The notes under the pieces were generated by a model that searched no databases, had not been told where the DNA came from, and saw nothing but the letters and a program-made list of their open reading frames with translations. This document shows, piece by piece, positions 1 through 10,181 of a stretch of DNA of 64,000 nt. The stretch lies in assembly GCA_003278225.1 (NCBI GenBank), contig QCGC01000005.1:1-64000 (forward strand), in the 5' to 3' direction. The DNA comes from Prochlorococcus sp. AG-363-P01. Its GTDB lineage: Bacteria > Cyanobacteriota > Cyanobacteriia > PCC-6307 > Cyanobiaceae. Every line of letters begins with the position of its first letter. The first letter of the stretch is position 1. Both the position numbers and the translations under genes were made by a program.

Positions 1-701
1 TTCCCTAATGCACTCGTAGACTTTCCCTTCCCTTCGCCTGTATAAATCTCAATACCACCTATTGAATTTGGCACTGTCAAAGAGATTTCATCAATTTCCG
101 GTCGACGATGAGCACGCATCTCAGAATGCAAATCTGCAACTCGCACAAGAGAGACAGGAGCTGCCCGCCCAGTAACAATTATTTCCATGCCAGCTGGTCG
201 CCCATGCAGGGTTTTAACAACATCTTCAACCGAAAGTAAACCCAAGTCCAGCACAGGGTTTAATTCATCAAGTACAACCACCGAATACAACTCACTAGCA
301 ATAGCACCTTTTGCAATATCCCATCCTCGTTGGGCTTCAGAGGCATCAAATTTCGTTGCTTGTTGAGCATTAAAAAAATCTGCCCTCCCTGTACGCACTT
401 GATCTATCAAATGAGGGAAACCCTGCTGCAAAGCTTCTATAGCAGCATCTTCGTCATAAGCTCGACCTGGCCCCTTCAGGAATCGCAGTAATAAGACCCT
501 TGTTCTTCTCTGCTCACATATCCCTAATCCAATAGTTCGTAATACAACGCCAAGAGCAGCTTGGCTTTTCCCTTTCCCTTCACCGTCATAGATATGCAAT
601 TGACCATGACTTCGCTCGTTACTATCAGCTGCAGTGACTATGCCAATGCCTTTCCCGCGTCCTCCACGAAATACTTTTAATTCCTCGGGCTTGGACACCA
701 T
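1..701 (-). CDS. CobO/BtuR-like corrinoid adenosyltransferase family protein with two P-loops, 3' end outside the window
   Basis: Reading the minus strand from an ATG at 701 gives 233 codons open to the window edge. Residues 33-210 look like a complete CobO/BtuR domain: P-loop GEGKGKSQ at about 40-47, a DELN motif in the middle, and the family ending around VTGRAAP...ADLHSEM. The family transfers the adenosyl group of ATP to cob(I)alamin or corrinoid precursors in B12 synthesis. Unusually, a second P-loop (GEGKGKST, about 222-229) starts just before the edge, so the protein appears to carry two tandem NTPase domains. It is divergent from the larE-like gene 63 bp away. Family assignment is secure; whether it is the true CobO or a paralogue is not. 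Confidence 0.8.
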   Translation of the reverse strand, partial: MVSKPEELKVFRGGRGKGIGIVTAADSNERSHGQLHIYDGEGKGKSQAALGVVLRTIGLGICEQRRTRVLLLRFLKGPGRAYDEDAAIEALQQGFPHLIDQVRTGRADFFNAQQATKFDASEAQRGWDIAKGAIASELYSVVVLDELNPVLDLGLLSVEDVVKTLHGRPAGMEIIVTGRAAPVSLVRVADLHSEMRAHRRPEIDEISLTVPNSIGGIEIYTGEGKGKSTSALG

Positions 702-764
702 GCATAGGGCTCTTAATATTTGGAGCTTAACTAGATCAGCCAGCGAAGATAGGGTTCAAACAAC

Positions 765-1616
765 ATGCCGAAAAGAATGTTTCAACTACTGGAGCCTTTA
801 TCCAAATCAAAACAAAAGGAGCTCGAATTATTAAGAGAAAAACTTAAAAGCTTCAAAACAGTTTGTGTCGCTTATTCAGGAGGAGTTGATAGTTCACTAG
901 TTGCTGCAATTGCACAAGAGCAACTCGGCAAAAAAGCATTTGCAATTACAGGTGTCTCTCCTTCGCTAGCAACACATTTAAGAAATGAAGCAAAAAACCA
1001 AGCAAACTGGCTCGGGATCCTTCATCAAGAATGTTTTACTAATGAATTAAAAGACCCCAATTACAGCAAAAATCCAAAAGATAGATGTTTTTCCTGTAAG
1101 AGGGAATTACATCAACACCTAAGTGAAATAGCCCTTAAATCTGGAGGTGCCCAAGTAGTTGATGGGGTAAATCATGATGATCTCAGTGAATATAGGCCTG
1201 GTATTGAAGCAGCACGCCAAGCAGGTGTTCGATCTCCTCTCGCCGAGCTAGGCATAAACAAAACAACTGTCCGCCAAATTTCAAGAGCCTTAGGCTTGCC
1301 ATGGTGGAACAAGCCTGCACAACCATGCTTAGCATCAAGATTGCCCTATGGAGAAGCAGTCAATTCTCAACGTCTACAACAAATAGAAAAAGCAGAAAAC
1401 TGGTTACGAAATCATGGGTTTGAAGAAGTGAGAGTAAGAAGTCAGAACGGCACTGCAAAAATTGAATTACCTGCGAATCAAATTGAACAATTAATCATTA
1501 ACTTTAAAAAAGAAAACATCGTTAAGTATTTTATTGCTCTTGGATTTACTTCTGTAAGTGTCGATCTTGAAGGGTTAATTAGTGGGAAGCTTAATAGGGG
1601 TTCAACACAACTCTAA
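765..1616 (+). CDS. larE: LarE-like ATP-dependent sulfur transferase (PP-loop family)
   Basis: A 283-residue PP-loop ATP pyrophosphatase with the adenylation motif SGGVDSS at 38-44. Further family marks are CFSCK (Cys108, Cys111) and PCLASR (Cys188). LarE proteins supply sulfur to the pincer nickel cofactor of lactate racemase, in some species from their own cysteine and in others through a [4Fe-4S] cluster held by three cysteines. The three cysteines here fit the second type, which is an inference. No larA, larB or larC is seen in the window, so the physiological acceptor is unknown; a broader sulfur-transfer or NH3-dependent synthetase role is possible. It ends 3 nt from the convergent speD. 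Confidence 0.7.
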   Translation: MPKRMFQLLEPLSKSKQKELELLREKLKSFKTVCVAYSGGVDSSLVAAIAQEQLGKKAFAITGVSPSLATHLRNEAKNQANWLGILHQECFTNELKDPNYSKNPKDRCFSCKRELHQHLSEIALKSGGAQVVDGVNHDDLSEYRPGIEAARQAGVRSPLAELGINKTTVRQISRALGLPWWNKPAQPCLASRLPYGEAVNSQRLQQIEKAENWLRNHGFEEVRVRSQNGTAKIELPANQIEQLIINFKKENIVKYFIALGFTSVSVDLEGLISGKLNRGSTQL

Positions 1617-1619
1617 GCC

Positions 1620-2111
1620 TCAAGAACTTGCAGGTTTAATAGAATACTGTCTACGTGGATCCCTACTAAGTGCCTGAGGGGTTTGGCGTTGCAAACTTTT
1701 AAACGAGAAATGTTTTGCTGATAATTCTGAAGAAATAACTTCACAAGCCTTTTCTGGCATAGTATGGTCACCACAAGTAAATACATCAACTGCCGCATAA
1801 CCACATTCTGGCCAAGTATGAATAGAGATGTGAGATTCAGCTAAAAGAGCAAGTCCAGTAACTCCTTGAGGTTCAAATTGATGAGTAATTAAATTGAGAA
1901 GAGTAGCCCCAGCAAGTTTAACTGCCAAGCCAATTGTATATCTTAAAAATGCTTCATCATTTAGCTTGATTTCATCACATTCATACAGCTCAAGAATGCA
2001 ATGCGTGCCATGAATATTTGTTGAATTAGAAGGTTTTAAAGTAGTAATTTTTTGGATATCACAGTCCTCCCATCCAGGATTCGGATGGATGTCAAAGATG
2101 CATTGCTCCAT
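1620..2111 (-). CDS. speD: S-adenosylmethionine decarboxylase proenzyme
   Basis: Makes the aminopropyl donor for spermidine synthesis. The class I prokaryotic proenzyme cuts itself and the new N-terminal serine becomes the pyruvoyl group. The site is visible as [12 protein letters not shown], with cleavage expected between Glu92 and Ser93; the downstream His in the same motif and Cys113 (FTCGDH) match the processing and catalytic residues. At 163 residues it is about 30 longer at the N-terminus than the usual 120-135, and the conserved part begins near GTHCILELY (35-43). The ATG at 2111 is the only ATG ahead of that block, so either the extension is real or a non-ATG start is used. Confidence 0.93.
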   Translation of the reverse strand: MEQCIFDIHPNPGWEDCDIQKITTLKPSNSTNIHGTHCILELYECDEIKLNDEAFLRYTIGLAVKLAGATLLNLITHQFEPQGVTGLALLAESHISIHTWPECGYAAVDVFTCGDHTMPEKACEVISSELSAKHFSFKSLQRQTPQALSRDPRRQYSIKPASS

Positions 2112-2137
2112 TTGAAAATAAAAAATAGCTATGCACT

Positions 2138-3259
2138 TTAGCTGACATCTCCCTTTCCAAGCAAAATTTCAGCTTCCACCAATTGTGAATGATTTTTCCA
2201 ATCCCCTTCAAAGGCTTCTAGATGAGTAGCACTTACAAGACACTGATGCGTATCCCCAACTGCCTCAAGAAGAAGTAACTGGCGCGTGGGATCAAGTTCT
2301 GCAAGTACATCATCCAAAAGCAACAGCGGTGGTTCTCCATACAATTCCCCAACTAATTCCAATTCGGCAAGTTTCAAAGCTAAAACCAAAGTCCTCTGCT
2401 GCCCTGCCGAACCAAAGCGACGAGCTGATACTTCATTAAGCAAAAACATCACCTCATCGCGATGTGGACCAATTTTGCATCGTCCTAACTTCTCCTCATT
2501 AGGCCTCTGAGCCGACAACTGTTGCTCAATAGAAATTCGCCATGATTCTTCCTCCTCCTCTCCTTCCAAGAGACTTCCAGGCACATAAGCTAGTTGTAAA
2601 TTCTCTTTTCTATTACTAAGTTTTTCTTGCCATGCTGAAGCTAATGGTTGCAAATGTCGCAGAACTCGGCTTCTACGTCGATGAATACGTGTACTAACTA
2701 AAGCCATTTGAATATCAAAAGCATCTAATAGTGCATCACGATCTTTATTGGATGGAAAATTCTGATAATTTCTCCAAATCTGACTCCTTTGACGAAGCAA
2801 CTTATTAAAACGACTGAGTAAATCTGAATAAATTGGTTCCAATTGCTGAATCACTCTATCTAACCAATTGCGTCTCAGACTTGGCTCTCCACGCACCAAG
2901 TCCAAATCAAGCGCACTAAAGCCCACACATCTCAAAGGACCTAACAAATCCAGCTGACGTAATAACAGTTTTTGATTGCGATACGCCTGTCTGCCTCCTT
3001 GTCGCCTTAAATCCAATTGCAGTTCTTCAGATTCACCAGCAATAGCCCGCAACAACGCCCTATCTTGATTCCAACCAATAAGGTCTTGATCACTACTAGA
3101 CCGATGTGAACGAAGAGTTCCAATTAACTCGACTGCCTCTAAAAGATTTGACTTACCTATTCCATTGGGACCTATAACCAATAAACGCTTTTCAGTCAGT
3201 TCAAGCTTGAGCTGACTGTAATTACGAAATGAATAAAGCTCGAGCTGATGAAGCCGAAT
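2138..3259 (-). CDS. recF: DNA replication and repair protein RecF
   Basis: SMC-like ATPase that helps load RecA at single-strand gaps. Visible marks are Walker A GPNGIGKS, the ABC-type signature around [10 protein letters not shown], Walker [13 protein letters not shown] and a final SATHLEAF. The first ordinary start codon in frame is a TTG at 3181, but this would cut off the conserved first beta-strand. The frame upstream clearly encodes [19 protein letters not shown], as expected at a RecF N-terminus. No ATG, GTG or TTG occurs between the in-frame stop at 3281-3283 and 3181. I place the start provisionally at the ATT codon 3259-3257, with AAGGAAG just before it; CTT at 3253 is an alternative. 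Confidence 0.9.
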   Translation of the reverse strand: MRLHQLELYSFRNYSQLKLELTEKRLLVIGPNGIGKSNLLEAVELIGTLRSHRSSSDQDLIGWNQDRALLRAIAGESEELQLDLRRQGGRQAYRNQKLLLRQLDLLGPLRCVGFSALDLDLVRGEPSLRRNWLDRVIQQLEPIYSDLLSRFNKLLRQRSQIWRNYQNFPSNKDRDALLDAFDIQMALVSTRIHRRRSRVLRHLQPLASAWQEKLSNRKENLQLAYVPGSLLEGEEEEESWRISIEQQLSAQRPNEEKLGRCKIGPHRDEVMFLLNEVSARRFGSAGQQRTLVLALKLAELELVGELYGEPPLLLLDDVLAELDPTRQLLLLEAVGDTHQCLVSATHLEAFEGDWKNHSQLVEAEILLGKGDVS

Positions 3260-3344
3260 CTTCCTTGAAGTATCTTTTAGCTAAACTAATTCTAATGGGA
3301 GTTCTAAAAAGTTCTTCTCATACATATGCATAAAGCAAATGTTT

Positions 3345-3418
3345 GGGCATGTAGCTCAGTTGGATAGAGCATCAGATTCCGGTTCTGAGGGTCGGGGGTT
3401 CGAGTCCCTCCATGCTCG
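3345..3418 (+). tRNA. tRNA-Arg(CCG)
   Basis: A 74-nt cloverleaf. The acceptor GGGCATG pairs with CATGCTC (one G-T), the D-loop is AGCTCAGTTGGATAGAGC, the anticodon stem is TCAGA/TCTGA with loop TTCCGGT (anticodon CCG), and the T-arm contains GGTTCGAGTCC. The discriminator base is G and no CCA is encoded. It lies between recF and the GNAT gene. Confidence 0.96.
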
Positions 3419-3440
3419 TAATTTCAAGGTCTAGTCGAAT

Positions 3441-3890
3441 TCACCGAAGATGTAATCCCATAGCACGAATGCCACCAGGGTCTATCAGGAACCCATTTTC
3501 CTTTAGTGCTTCAACTGCTATTGCAGGAGCAGAAACTGAGATACTGCAACCTGGCATTGTCCTTTTTAATATTTCCAATGCTCGATAGGCCAAAACTGCT
3601 AAAAACTGTTTCTGTCTAGGCGAAGGTTCGGCAACAAAATTCCAAAGATTTGCATTTAAGCCATAATCACTAGTTGCTCGCACAAAACCAACAAGTTTGC
3701 CAGTTGATTCTTCCCAAATACTTAGATGAAATGAACTGTTTTTTATTGCCAATGACAACTGCTTTGAAGGATATGTTTCTTGATTGCATTTAGCTAAAAG
3801 TCTATTCAAGACTTCCGCTGGTGGAGGCGTCTCATTATCCATCACAAAGCCTGATGGAAGATACGGATTTTTCTTGCGAAATGAAAACAA
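3441..3890 (-). CDS. GNAT-family N-acetyltransferase
   Basis: A 149-residue protein with the GNAT outline: an N-terminal alpha/beta part (LSIWEESTGKLVGFVRATSD), a weak acetyl-CoA loop around AEPSPRQKQFLAVLAYRALEIL, and a final strand-helix containing EALKENGFLIDPGG. The family moves an acetyl group from acetyl-CoA to an amine; the substrate cannot be read here. It lies 3 nt downstream of ppc and is probably the last gene of a trpE-gshA-ppc run. The in-frame start is TTG at 3890; the next ATG (3842) would remove 16 residues. Confidence 0.7.
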   Translation of the reverse strand: MFSFRKKNPYLPSGFVMDNETPPPAEVLNRLLAKCNQETYPSKQLSLAIKNSSFHLSIWEESTGKLVGFVRATSDYGLNANLWNFVAEPSPRQKQFLAVLAYRALEILKRTMPGCSISVSAPAIAVEALKENGFLIDPGGIRAMGLHLR

Positions 3891-3893
3891 AGC

Positions 3894-6800
3894 TTAACCA
3901 GTATTACGCATACCTGCTGCAATCCCATTAATAGTCAGCAAAGCACCTCTAAGTAATTCACTACGGCTATAAGTACGCCCAACTTCATCCCCCCCCCTTA
4001 AGGACTCACTCATAGGAGGTTGGCGATTCTGATCACGTAATCTACGCAGCAAAGCAACTTGCAAAAAGCCTAATGGCACAATCGTACGATTACGCAAGTC
4101 TACCGAAAGCTGTAATGCAGGATCAGCACTTAGCAATCGACTATTCCCAGTAATGTCTAAAGTCAATTTCTTGGTCAAGCTGTACTCATTTGAGATAATT
4201 GCAAAGATCTGATTAAAAGCATCCCGATTATCAATAGCACCCAGACTAGTCATGTAGTGATGAGCTAACTCTAAGTCTACTTTAGATAGAGTCATCTCTA
4301 CCTTAGAGATCAACATACGGAAGAAAGGCCAACGTTGATGCAATCTTCTCAGTAGATCCAGTTGACCAACATCCGCCTCAACCTCCGCTGCAAGAGCTGT
4401 ACCTACTCCAAACCAACTAGGCAATAAGAATCTACTCTGAGTCCAACCAAACACCCAAGGAATTGCCCTAAGACTAGCCAGATCTTTTGCACCAGTCTTA
4501 CGTCGTGCAGGCCGACTAGAAATCTGCAACTTACTTATTTCTTCAATAGGTGTAACCTCCTGAAAAAAAGCTACCAAATCAGGATTGTCATGAACAAGTG
4601 CACGATAATGTTCACGAGAAGTTGCCGCCAATCTACTCATTAATTCATTCCAACTTGGAGTTGCATCCAATTGATTAGTTACCAAGCTATTTTGAAGGAC
4701 TGCAGTTGTGACTGTTTCAAGGTTATAGAGTGCTAACTCGGGAAGACTGTATTTAGAAGCAAGTACTTCTCCTTGTTCAGTAATTTTGATGCGTCCTTGA
4801 AGAGTTCCACTTGGCTGGGCAAGTATTGCCTGATAAGCAGGCCCACCACCCCTACCGACAGATCCACCTCGGCCATGAAATAAACGCAATGCAATGCCTT
4901 GACTCTTGGCAAGGTCTTGGAGTGCAATCTGTGCTTGATGTATTTCCCAATTACTAGATAAAAAACCTGAGTCCTTATTGCTGTCGGAATAACCAAGCAT
5001 CAACTCTTGAAGTGGCTGCAATTGTTCTCCAACACGTGGCAGCATATTTCTATAAATAGGTTCTTGAAAAAGCTGCTCCATTACTTCTGGAGCCCGCTGC
5101 AAATCCTCAACAGTTTCGAACAAAGGCACCACTAAAAGATCAGCCGAGCCAGATGCAAGATCTACCAGCCCTGCTTCCTTCGCCAACAAAATAACCTCTA
5201 AAAGATCAGAAGCCGTATGACTCATCGAAATCACATAAGTTCGGCAAATTCGACTACCAAATTCCTTCTGTAACCTATGCAACATGCGGAATACAGAGAC
5301 AGTTTCAACTGTGCTATCAGACCAAGTAACTGCTGCTGGAATTAATGGACGACGCGTTTGTATTTCCTGCATCAACCATCTCACCTTCTCATCTTCTTCC
5401 ATCTCAGCATATGGTTTAGGAAGATTGAGGTATCTAGTTAACTCATCTAACGCATCACTATGTCGAGTACTTTCTTGACGAATGTCAAGACTCGCAAGAG
5501 AAAATCCAAAAATATGGACTTGAGTTAAAAGAGTATCAAGTAGTTCACAGCTAAGGTCAGTACTAACCAAGCTATTTCTAATCAACTCCAGATCTCCTCG
5601 AAATTCTTCTGCGGAAACATAATGAAGTTCCGCTTCATCAGGAGTCTCAGCAAAACACGTAGGATTCATGCCCTCAAGAGATACCTTCCAATCTCCTTCT
5701 GAAAGCTGTTGGTTTCGTTGCTGTGTTAAACGCAACCTCTCCAAAGTATAGCTAAGTTTCAATCGATAAGGCTCTAGACGATACCGGGCAGCTCTTTCTT
5801 CATAAATACTTGGAAACCTAAGTCTATCCATCTCAAGGGATTCCAAAAGAGGAGTTCCAACCTGACTCCACTGCATGGAAATGCTAAGTTGATCTCTAAG
5901 ATTTTGAACTGCACTAACGTAGCGGTCCAGCATAAGCTGACGTTGATAGCAAGCTGTGCGCCAAGTGATTTCAGGGGTTACAGAAGGATTACCATCTCGA
6001 TCTGAACCAACCCAAGAACCAAAAGTACAAAAAGCTTCTTGGGGAATTTGAACATCGGGATAACTGCCAGCAAGGGCCGCTATTATACGTCTACGCAATT
6101 GAGGCATTGCATCAAATAACACCTGCTGAAAATAATGAAGTGCATAATCCACTTCATCTAAAACAGTTGGTTTGAACTGATGCAACTCATCAGTTCGCCA
6201 CCACAGCCTAATCTCTTCTTCTAATTGAAGTCTCAAGCTTTCAGTCTCAGGCCCTAGGCCAATAGATTCAGATTGAAGTTGTTGCAAAAGACTAGCCACT
6301 CTTCGCTGCTTATGGCGAACTGTATGCCTCACAATTTCAGTGGGATGAGCAGTAAATACAAGCCGTATATCCATCTCCTGTAGCAACGTTTCTAGCTGCG
6401 CAGGAGGTACATTTAGACGGCGAAGGCGTTGGAACAACTCTCTAAATGTTGCAGGAGCTGTCTGACTGGCAAGGGGTGGAGCAAAAGGGTCTAAAGATTC
6501 ATCTTCCAATCGTTTCTCTTGCGAACAGCTAATACTTTCGAGATAGCTATCTTCCTCTATTCGTTGCTCGAGAATATTAACCAATTGAAAATACAGAGAA
6601 AAAGCACGAGCAGCAGAAATTGCTTCTGCAAGGTCCATCTCGCGAATTAATAGTACAATCGCTTCACCAGTAGCCTTTTGATTTTTTGATTCTAAGTTGA
6701 TTGGATCACTAAGTTGCTTAAGACGCAGTAAACGCTCAGTTTGCTCAGGTGGACATTCACTCTTTAAAACAGTTTTCCATAAATCTTCTACCAGCTCTAG

Positions 6801-6911
6801 ACGTTGTTGTAGCAAACGACTGCCATCATGTTGTGATGGAGAGTGCTCATGACCTGATAAGTGATGGGAAGTACTCTGCATAGACGATTTTGTTAAGTCA
6901 GTTTTAGCCAT
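3894..6911 (-). CDS. ppc: phosphoenolpyruvate carboxylase
   Basis: Adds bicarbonate to phosphoenolpyruvate to give oxaloacetate, the main anaplerotic step in cyanobacteria. The 1005-residue protein is of normal cyanobacterial length. It shows the catalytic histidine motif [10 protein letters not shown], the [14 protein letters not shown] motif, the glycine-rich [15 protein letters not shown] and the invariant C-terminal end NTG. The first 30 residues are low-complexity (Ser/His/Gln) and not conserved in the family, so a slightly later start is possible. It starts 2 nt after gshA, so both are probably on one transcript. Confidence 0.98.
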   Translation of the reverse strand: MAKTDLTKSSMQSTSHHLSGHEHSPSQHDGSRLLQQRLELVEDLWKTVLKSECPPEQTERLLRLKQLSDPINLESKNQKATGEAIVLLIREMDLAEAISAARAFSLYFQLVNILEQRIEEDSYLESISCSQEKRLEDESLDPFAPPLASQTAPATFRELFQRLRRLNVPPAQLETLLQEMDIRLVFTAHPTEIVRHTVRHKQRRVASLLQQLQSESIGLGPETESLRLQLEEEIRLWWRTDELHQFKPTVLDEVDYALHYFQQVLFDAMPQLRRRIIAALAGSYPDVQIPQEAFCTFGSWVGSDRDGNPSVTPEITWRTACYQRQLMLDRYVSAVQNLRDQLSISMQWSQVGTPLLESLEMDRLRFPSIYEERAARYRLEPYRLKLSYTLERLRLTQQRNQQLSEGDWKVSLEGMNPTCFAETPDEAELHYVSAEEFRGDLELIRNSLVSTDLSCELLDTLLTQVHIFGFSLASLDIRQESTRHSDALDELTRYLNLPKPYAEMEEDEKVRWLMQEIQTRRPLIPAAVTWSDSTVETVSVFRMLHRLQKEFGSRICRTYVISMSHTASDLLEVILLAKEAGLVDLASGSADLLVVPLFETVEDLQRAPEVMEQLFQEPIYRNMLPRVGEQLQPLQELMLGYSDSNKDSGFLSSNWEIHQAQIALQDLAKSQGIALRLFHGRGGSVGRGGGPAYQAILAQPSGTLQGRIKITEQGEVLASKYSLPELALYNLETVTTAVLQNSLVTNQLDATPSWNELMSRLAATSREHYRALVHDNPDLVAFFQEVTPIEEISKLQISSRPARRKTGAKDLASLRAIPWVFGWTQSRFLLPSWFGVGTALAAEVEADVGQLDLLRRLHQRWPFFRMLISKVEMTLSKVDLELAHHYMTSLGAIDNRDAFNQIFAIISNEYSLTKKLTLDITGNSRLLSADPALQLSVDLRNRTIVPLGFLQVALLRRLRDQNRQPPMSESLRGGDEVGRTYSRSELLRGALLTINGIAAGMRNTG

Positions 6912-6913
6912 AA

Positions 6914-8056
6914 TTAACCCAAAACAGCCTCAGGCTTAATTATCGATATTTCTTGAACTTCCATATCAACAATACTTTTTCTAACCACATCTTCTACAGA
7001 GTGACCTGATGAAAATCTATCGAGCCATTGCATAGCTTGATTGCCCTGATCTAAAACTACCTGAATTGGGACTAGAAGTTGAGCCATATCCAGATCATTT
7101 GCTAATGGCATCACTTCATGGAGGGTATTGCAAAGCCATTCCCGACAAGTTATGGGCTCACCATCAAGCCAATGATGCAAAGTCGCATCAAGACTGTTTT
7201 GAGCAGCCGCTACATCATTCGAATCACTTAAATCTGCTAATTCTGTTGCTGATAACCGACTTGCTATTAAAGGATCCAATTGATTTGACTTCTCAAATAA
7301 TAGGAACACTCGAAGTTCAATTAAGGCAGTAATCGCCAAAAGCAGGTCGCAATCGGTAATACAATCACAAATTCGTAATTCCAAACGATTCAATTTATAA
7401 GGTCTAGAAGGACCATTTGGACGTATTGAAGTCCATAGATGGCGTTCATTCCACATCACTCCGCTAGACAACTGCTCTTCAACCCAAGTCACATAATGAG
7501 AATGTGTTGTAAAAAGTGGAACTTTTTTAGGAGTTAATGGGAACTGCAGCCAACGTTGTGAATGTGCTCCAGTTGTTTTTCCATCAAGGAAAGGTGAACT
7601 CGCACTCAAAGAAAGAAACATTGCTGCCTCACAGCGCACTAAACGAAGAGCTGCAAATAACCTAGATAAGTCTTTTATTCCAAAATTAATATGGATACTA
7701 GTAGTAACTACTTTGGTTCCATATGTTGACTCAATTAAAGCGTGATAAGGATTTGAAAGATCAGAACGTTCAAAGATCTGACTATTGCCAAGACTTAAGG
7801 TACTTGCAGGCAAAATAGTCAAATTTTTAGGATCTAACCACTCTCGCAACTTCCTTCTGGGTACAAGAAGTGCTTCCTTTAAAGCCCAGTAGTCACAAAG
7901 TGGCGCTGTTATGTATTCAAGATTGCGTTGGTCTGGCTCCTTAACAAAATCTGGGAGCTCCTCTGAGACATCGGCTGAAACACCAACATGCTCTCCATTA
8001 GAAAGACCTGTAAAAAGTTCAACTTCGAACCCCTTAAGCAATAGTTCATTGCTCAT
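6914..8056 (-). CDS. gshA: glutamate--cysteine ligase, cyanobacterial type
   Basis: Joins glutamate and cysteine in the first, ATP-dependent step of glutathione synthesis. It matches the cyanobacterial/proteobacterial GCS2-like type, beginning [13 protein letters not shown] with the conserved NLEYITAPL and SIHINFG segments. An ATG 7 codons further upstream (8077) is in frame, but I prefer 8056 because there it overlaps the trpE stop as ATGA, the coupling also seen elsewhere in this window. The product is 380 residues. Its position between trpE and ppc suggests co-transcription in an amino-acid and carbon run. Confidence 0.92.
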   Translation of the reverse strand: MSNELLLKGFEVELFTGLSNGEHVGVSADVSEELPDFVKEPDQRNLEYITAPLCDYWALKEALLVPRRKLREWLDPKNLTILPASTLSLGNSQIFERSDLSNPYHALIESTYGTKVVTTSIHINFGIKDLSRLFAALRLVRCEAAMFLSLSASSPFLDGKTTGAHSQRWLQFPLTPKKVPLFTTHSHYVTWVEEQLSSGVMWNERHLWTSIRPNGPSRPYKLNRLELRICDCITDCDLLLAITALIELRVFLLFEKSNQLDPLIASRLSATELADLSDSNDVAAAQNSLDATLHHWLDGEPITCREWLCNTLHEVMPLANDLDMAQLLVPIQVVLDQGNQAMQWLDRFSSGHSVEDVVRKSIVDMEVQEISIIKPEAVLG

Positions 8057-9573
8057 AATTTTGATGGCCCCAAACATGCAAGAGCTGTAAGCATGCCTCT
8101 GGCTTTATTCAGTGTCTCTTGATATTCAGCAGTAGGGACTGAATCTGCAACCACTCCTGCTCCTGCTTGAACCTCCATCTTCCAGCCACCTTGTGGATGT
8201 ACCTGCACAATCATTGTGCGAATAGTAATTGCTGTATTTAAAGCCCCATTTAAATCTAATGACCCATAAACACCTGAATAAGGTCCTCTAACTTGACTTT
8301 CAAGCTCATTAATAAGCTGCATAGCTCTTATTTTTGGTGCACCACTTACTGTCCCTGCAGGGAAGGCAGCCATTAACAAATCCAATACGTCCTTTCCAAC
8401 TACAAGCAAACCATCAACTTCACTAACTATATGCATTACATGGGAATACTTCTCAATCACCATTAGCTCCTTCACAGAAACACTTCCAGGCTTACAAACA
8501 CGACCAAGATCATTACGCCCTAAATCAACGAGCATGACATGTTCTGCTCGTTCCTTAGGGTCACCTAGAAGATCTTCTTCGAGTGCACGATCTTCCTTAT
8601 TAGATCTGCCTCGAGGACGAGTTCCTGCAATTGGTCTCAAACTTGCACGAATTCCATCAACAGTCGGCTCAGCTTTTACCATCACCTCAGGGCTAGAGCC
8701 AATTAACTGCCAGTCTCCAAAATCAAAAAATGCCATATATGGAGAGGGGTTTACCATCCTCAAGCTGCGATACAACTCAAAAGGAGGTTGTTTGAGTCGG
8801 GTTTCAATTTTTTGACTAAGAACAAGTTGAAATACATCTCCAGCCACTATGTGTTTTTTAGCAGTTTGCACTGCTTCTTCAAAATCAGATTTCCGAAAAT
8901 TACGCTTAGTTCTAGGTTGATATGAACTATTTTCTTCCCAACTCAAAGGCTTCATAGCTGGAAGTGGAATTTCCATAAGTCTTTCAAGATCTCGAATACG
9001 CCCAAGAGCTTGTTCATAGGCTGCTTCAGGAGAATCTTGATTTGTTAGATCGCCATAAGCAACAGCAGTAATCAGACGCTTAACTTGATCAAAAATCAAA
9101 ATACTATCCATCAACATCCAAATACCATCAGGCAAGTCTTTGGCTTGACGAGAGTGAACAGGGACTGTGGGCTCAATCCATTGAATTAATTCATACCCCC
9201 ATATCCCGTAAAGCTGGCCTAGAGGAGGCAGTTCAGGGTTTCGCAAAGGCTTGTATGGAGCCAACCAAGTTCTTAATTCCTCAAATGGATTGCCTCTTAA
9301 TTCATCACATCGACCATCCCGCCATTTTCGCGTCAAACGATCTCCATAAGCAGTAGCAAGCCAGAGAGGATCATGAGCTACCACACTCCATCGGCCTAAG
9401 GACTCTCCACCTTCAACAGACTCAAGTAAAACTCCAGGTGGCTTTCCATGTCCAACTTTTAACCAAGTTGTCAAAGGCGTTTCAAGATCCGCAGGCCAAC
9501 TTTGAGCAACCGGGATGAAATTGGCGCCCTTAGAAGCTGCCTCTATAAATGATTCACGATCGAAGCTGTGCAT
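8053..9573 (-). CDS. trpE: anthranilate synthase component I
   Basis: Turns chorismate into anthranilate with ammonia from the glutaminase subunit (TrpG, not in the window), the first step of tryptophan synthesis. The 506-residue protein has the N-terminal feedback-site motif VLLESVEGGESLGRWS, so tryptophan inhibition is probably kept. The chorismate-binding domain shows SPEVMVKAEP, RPIAGTRPRG, DLGRNDLGRV, KYSHVMHIVSEV and AAFPAGTVSGAPKIRAM. The alternative aminodeoxychorismate synthase (PabB) is less likely because the LLES motif is intact. It follows psaD by 68 nt and overlaps gshA by 4 nt. Confidence 0.95.
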   Translation of the reverse strand: MHSFDRESFIEAASKGANFIPVAQSWPADLETPLTTWLKVGHGKPPGVLLESVEGGESLGRWSVVAHDPLWLATAYGDRLTRKWRDGRCDELRGNPFEELRTWLAPYKPLRNPELPPLGQLYGIWGYELIQWIEPTVPVHSRQAKDLPDGIWMLMDSILIFDQVKRLITAVAYGDLTNQDSPEAAYEQALGRIRDLERLMEIPLPAMKPLSWEENSSYQPRTKRNFRKSDFEEAVQTAKKHIVAGDVFQLVLSQKIETRLKQPPFELYRSLRMVNPSPYMAFFDFGDWQLIGSSPEVMVKAEPTVDGIRASLRPIAGTRPRGRSNKEDRALEEDLLGDPKERAEHVMLVDLGRNDLGRVCKPGSVSVKELMVIEKYSHVMHIVSEVDGLLVVGKDVLDLLMAAFPAGTVSGAPKIRAMQLINELESQVRGPYSGVYGSLDLNGALNTAITIRTMIVQVHPQGGWKMEVQAGAGVVADSVPTAEYQETLNKARGMLTALACLGPSKL

Positions 9574-9641
9574 GAGTAGATCATCGCAGCCCGATAGAGT
9601 CTGTTATTGAAGTCTGGATGTTATAGACCAGTTTATTAAGA

Positions 9642-10064
9642 TTATTCGTAGGTGCTCCTACCTGTGAACTTAACGCTTGCAGGATTAGGGTTTTCGCCAA
9701 TTCTACGTGGGTTATGCCCAGCTTTTGGCCGTCCCTCATTGACTTTTTCAGGGAAGACACCATCTTTTGGATGAAGAAATTCTGTGTCACCACCAGGAAA
9801 AATTCTATAGATTTTATAGTCGTCAATTCTTGGTTTAAAACCTCTAAGTTGAGTACCAAGAGCAAGACATTGTTCTTTCCGAGCGAAATACATTAAATTT
9901 TCGCCCTCATTCATAGTTGCTGCACCACCTGTAGGTAGCTCAAAGGCTTGTGCCTTTGAGCTAGACCAAGTGATCGCATACTTTTCTTCAGTTTCAGCAG
10001 CATTGAGGAGACCACCAGTGCTTCCAATGCTTTGAGGAAGATTGCCTTTCAGAGCTTCTGTCAT
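9642..10064 (-). CDS. psaD: photosystem I reaction center subunit II
   Basis: Stromal-side extrinsic subunit of photosystem I that docks ferredoxin and holds PsaC. From the ATG at 10064 the product is 140 residues, the usual cyanobacterial length. It begins [11 protein letters not shown] and contains [17 protein letters not shown], the [11 protein letters not shown] segment, [18 protein letters not shown] and [15 protein letters not shown], all typical of PsaD. The same frame is open for 23 more codons upstream, but those are not PsaD-like. It precedes trpE on the same strand. Confidence 0.97.
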   Translation of the reverse strand: MTEALKGNLPQSIGSTGGLLNAAETEEKYAITWSSSKAQAFELPTGGAATMNEGENLMYFARKEQCLALGTQLRGFKPRIDDYKIYRIFPGGDTEFLHPKDGVFPEKVNEGRPKAGHNPRRIGENPNPASVKFTGRSTYE

Positions 10065-10181
10065 AGCTTTACTCGAAATTCGGCATGCCTGTGTTAAGTG
10101 AAAAGTAGCACCGCACTTTGTGCCGTATGGCACTAAGCAACACTAACCTTCACACCCGTCAACAATATTACTTCCAACATT

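Noticed and set aside
634..834. 66-residue plus-strand open frame overlapping the CobO-like start
   Set aside because: It covers the minus-strand CobO-like gene and the larE start; composition is not protein-like and the other two genes explain the DNA.
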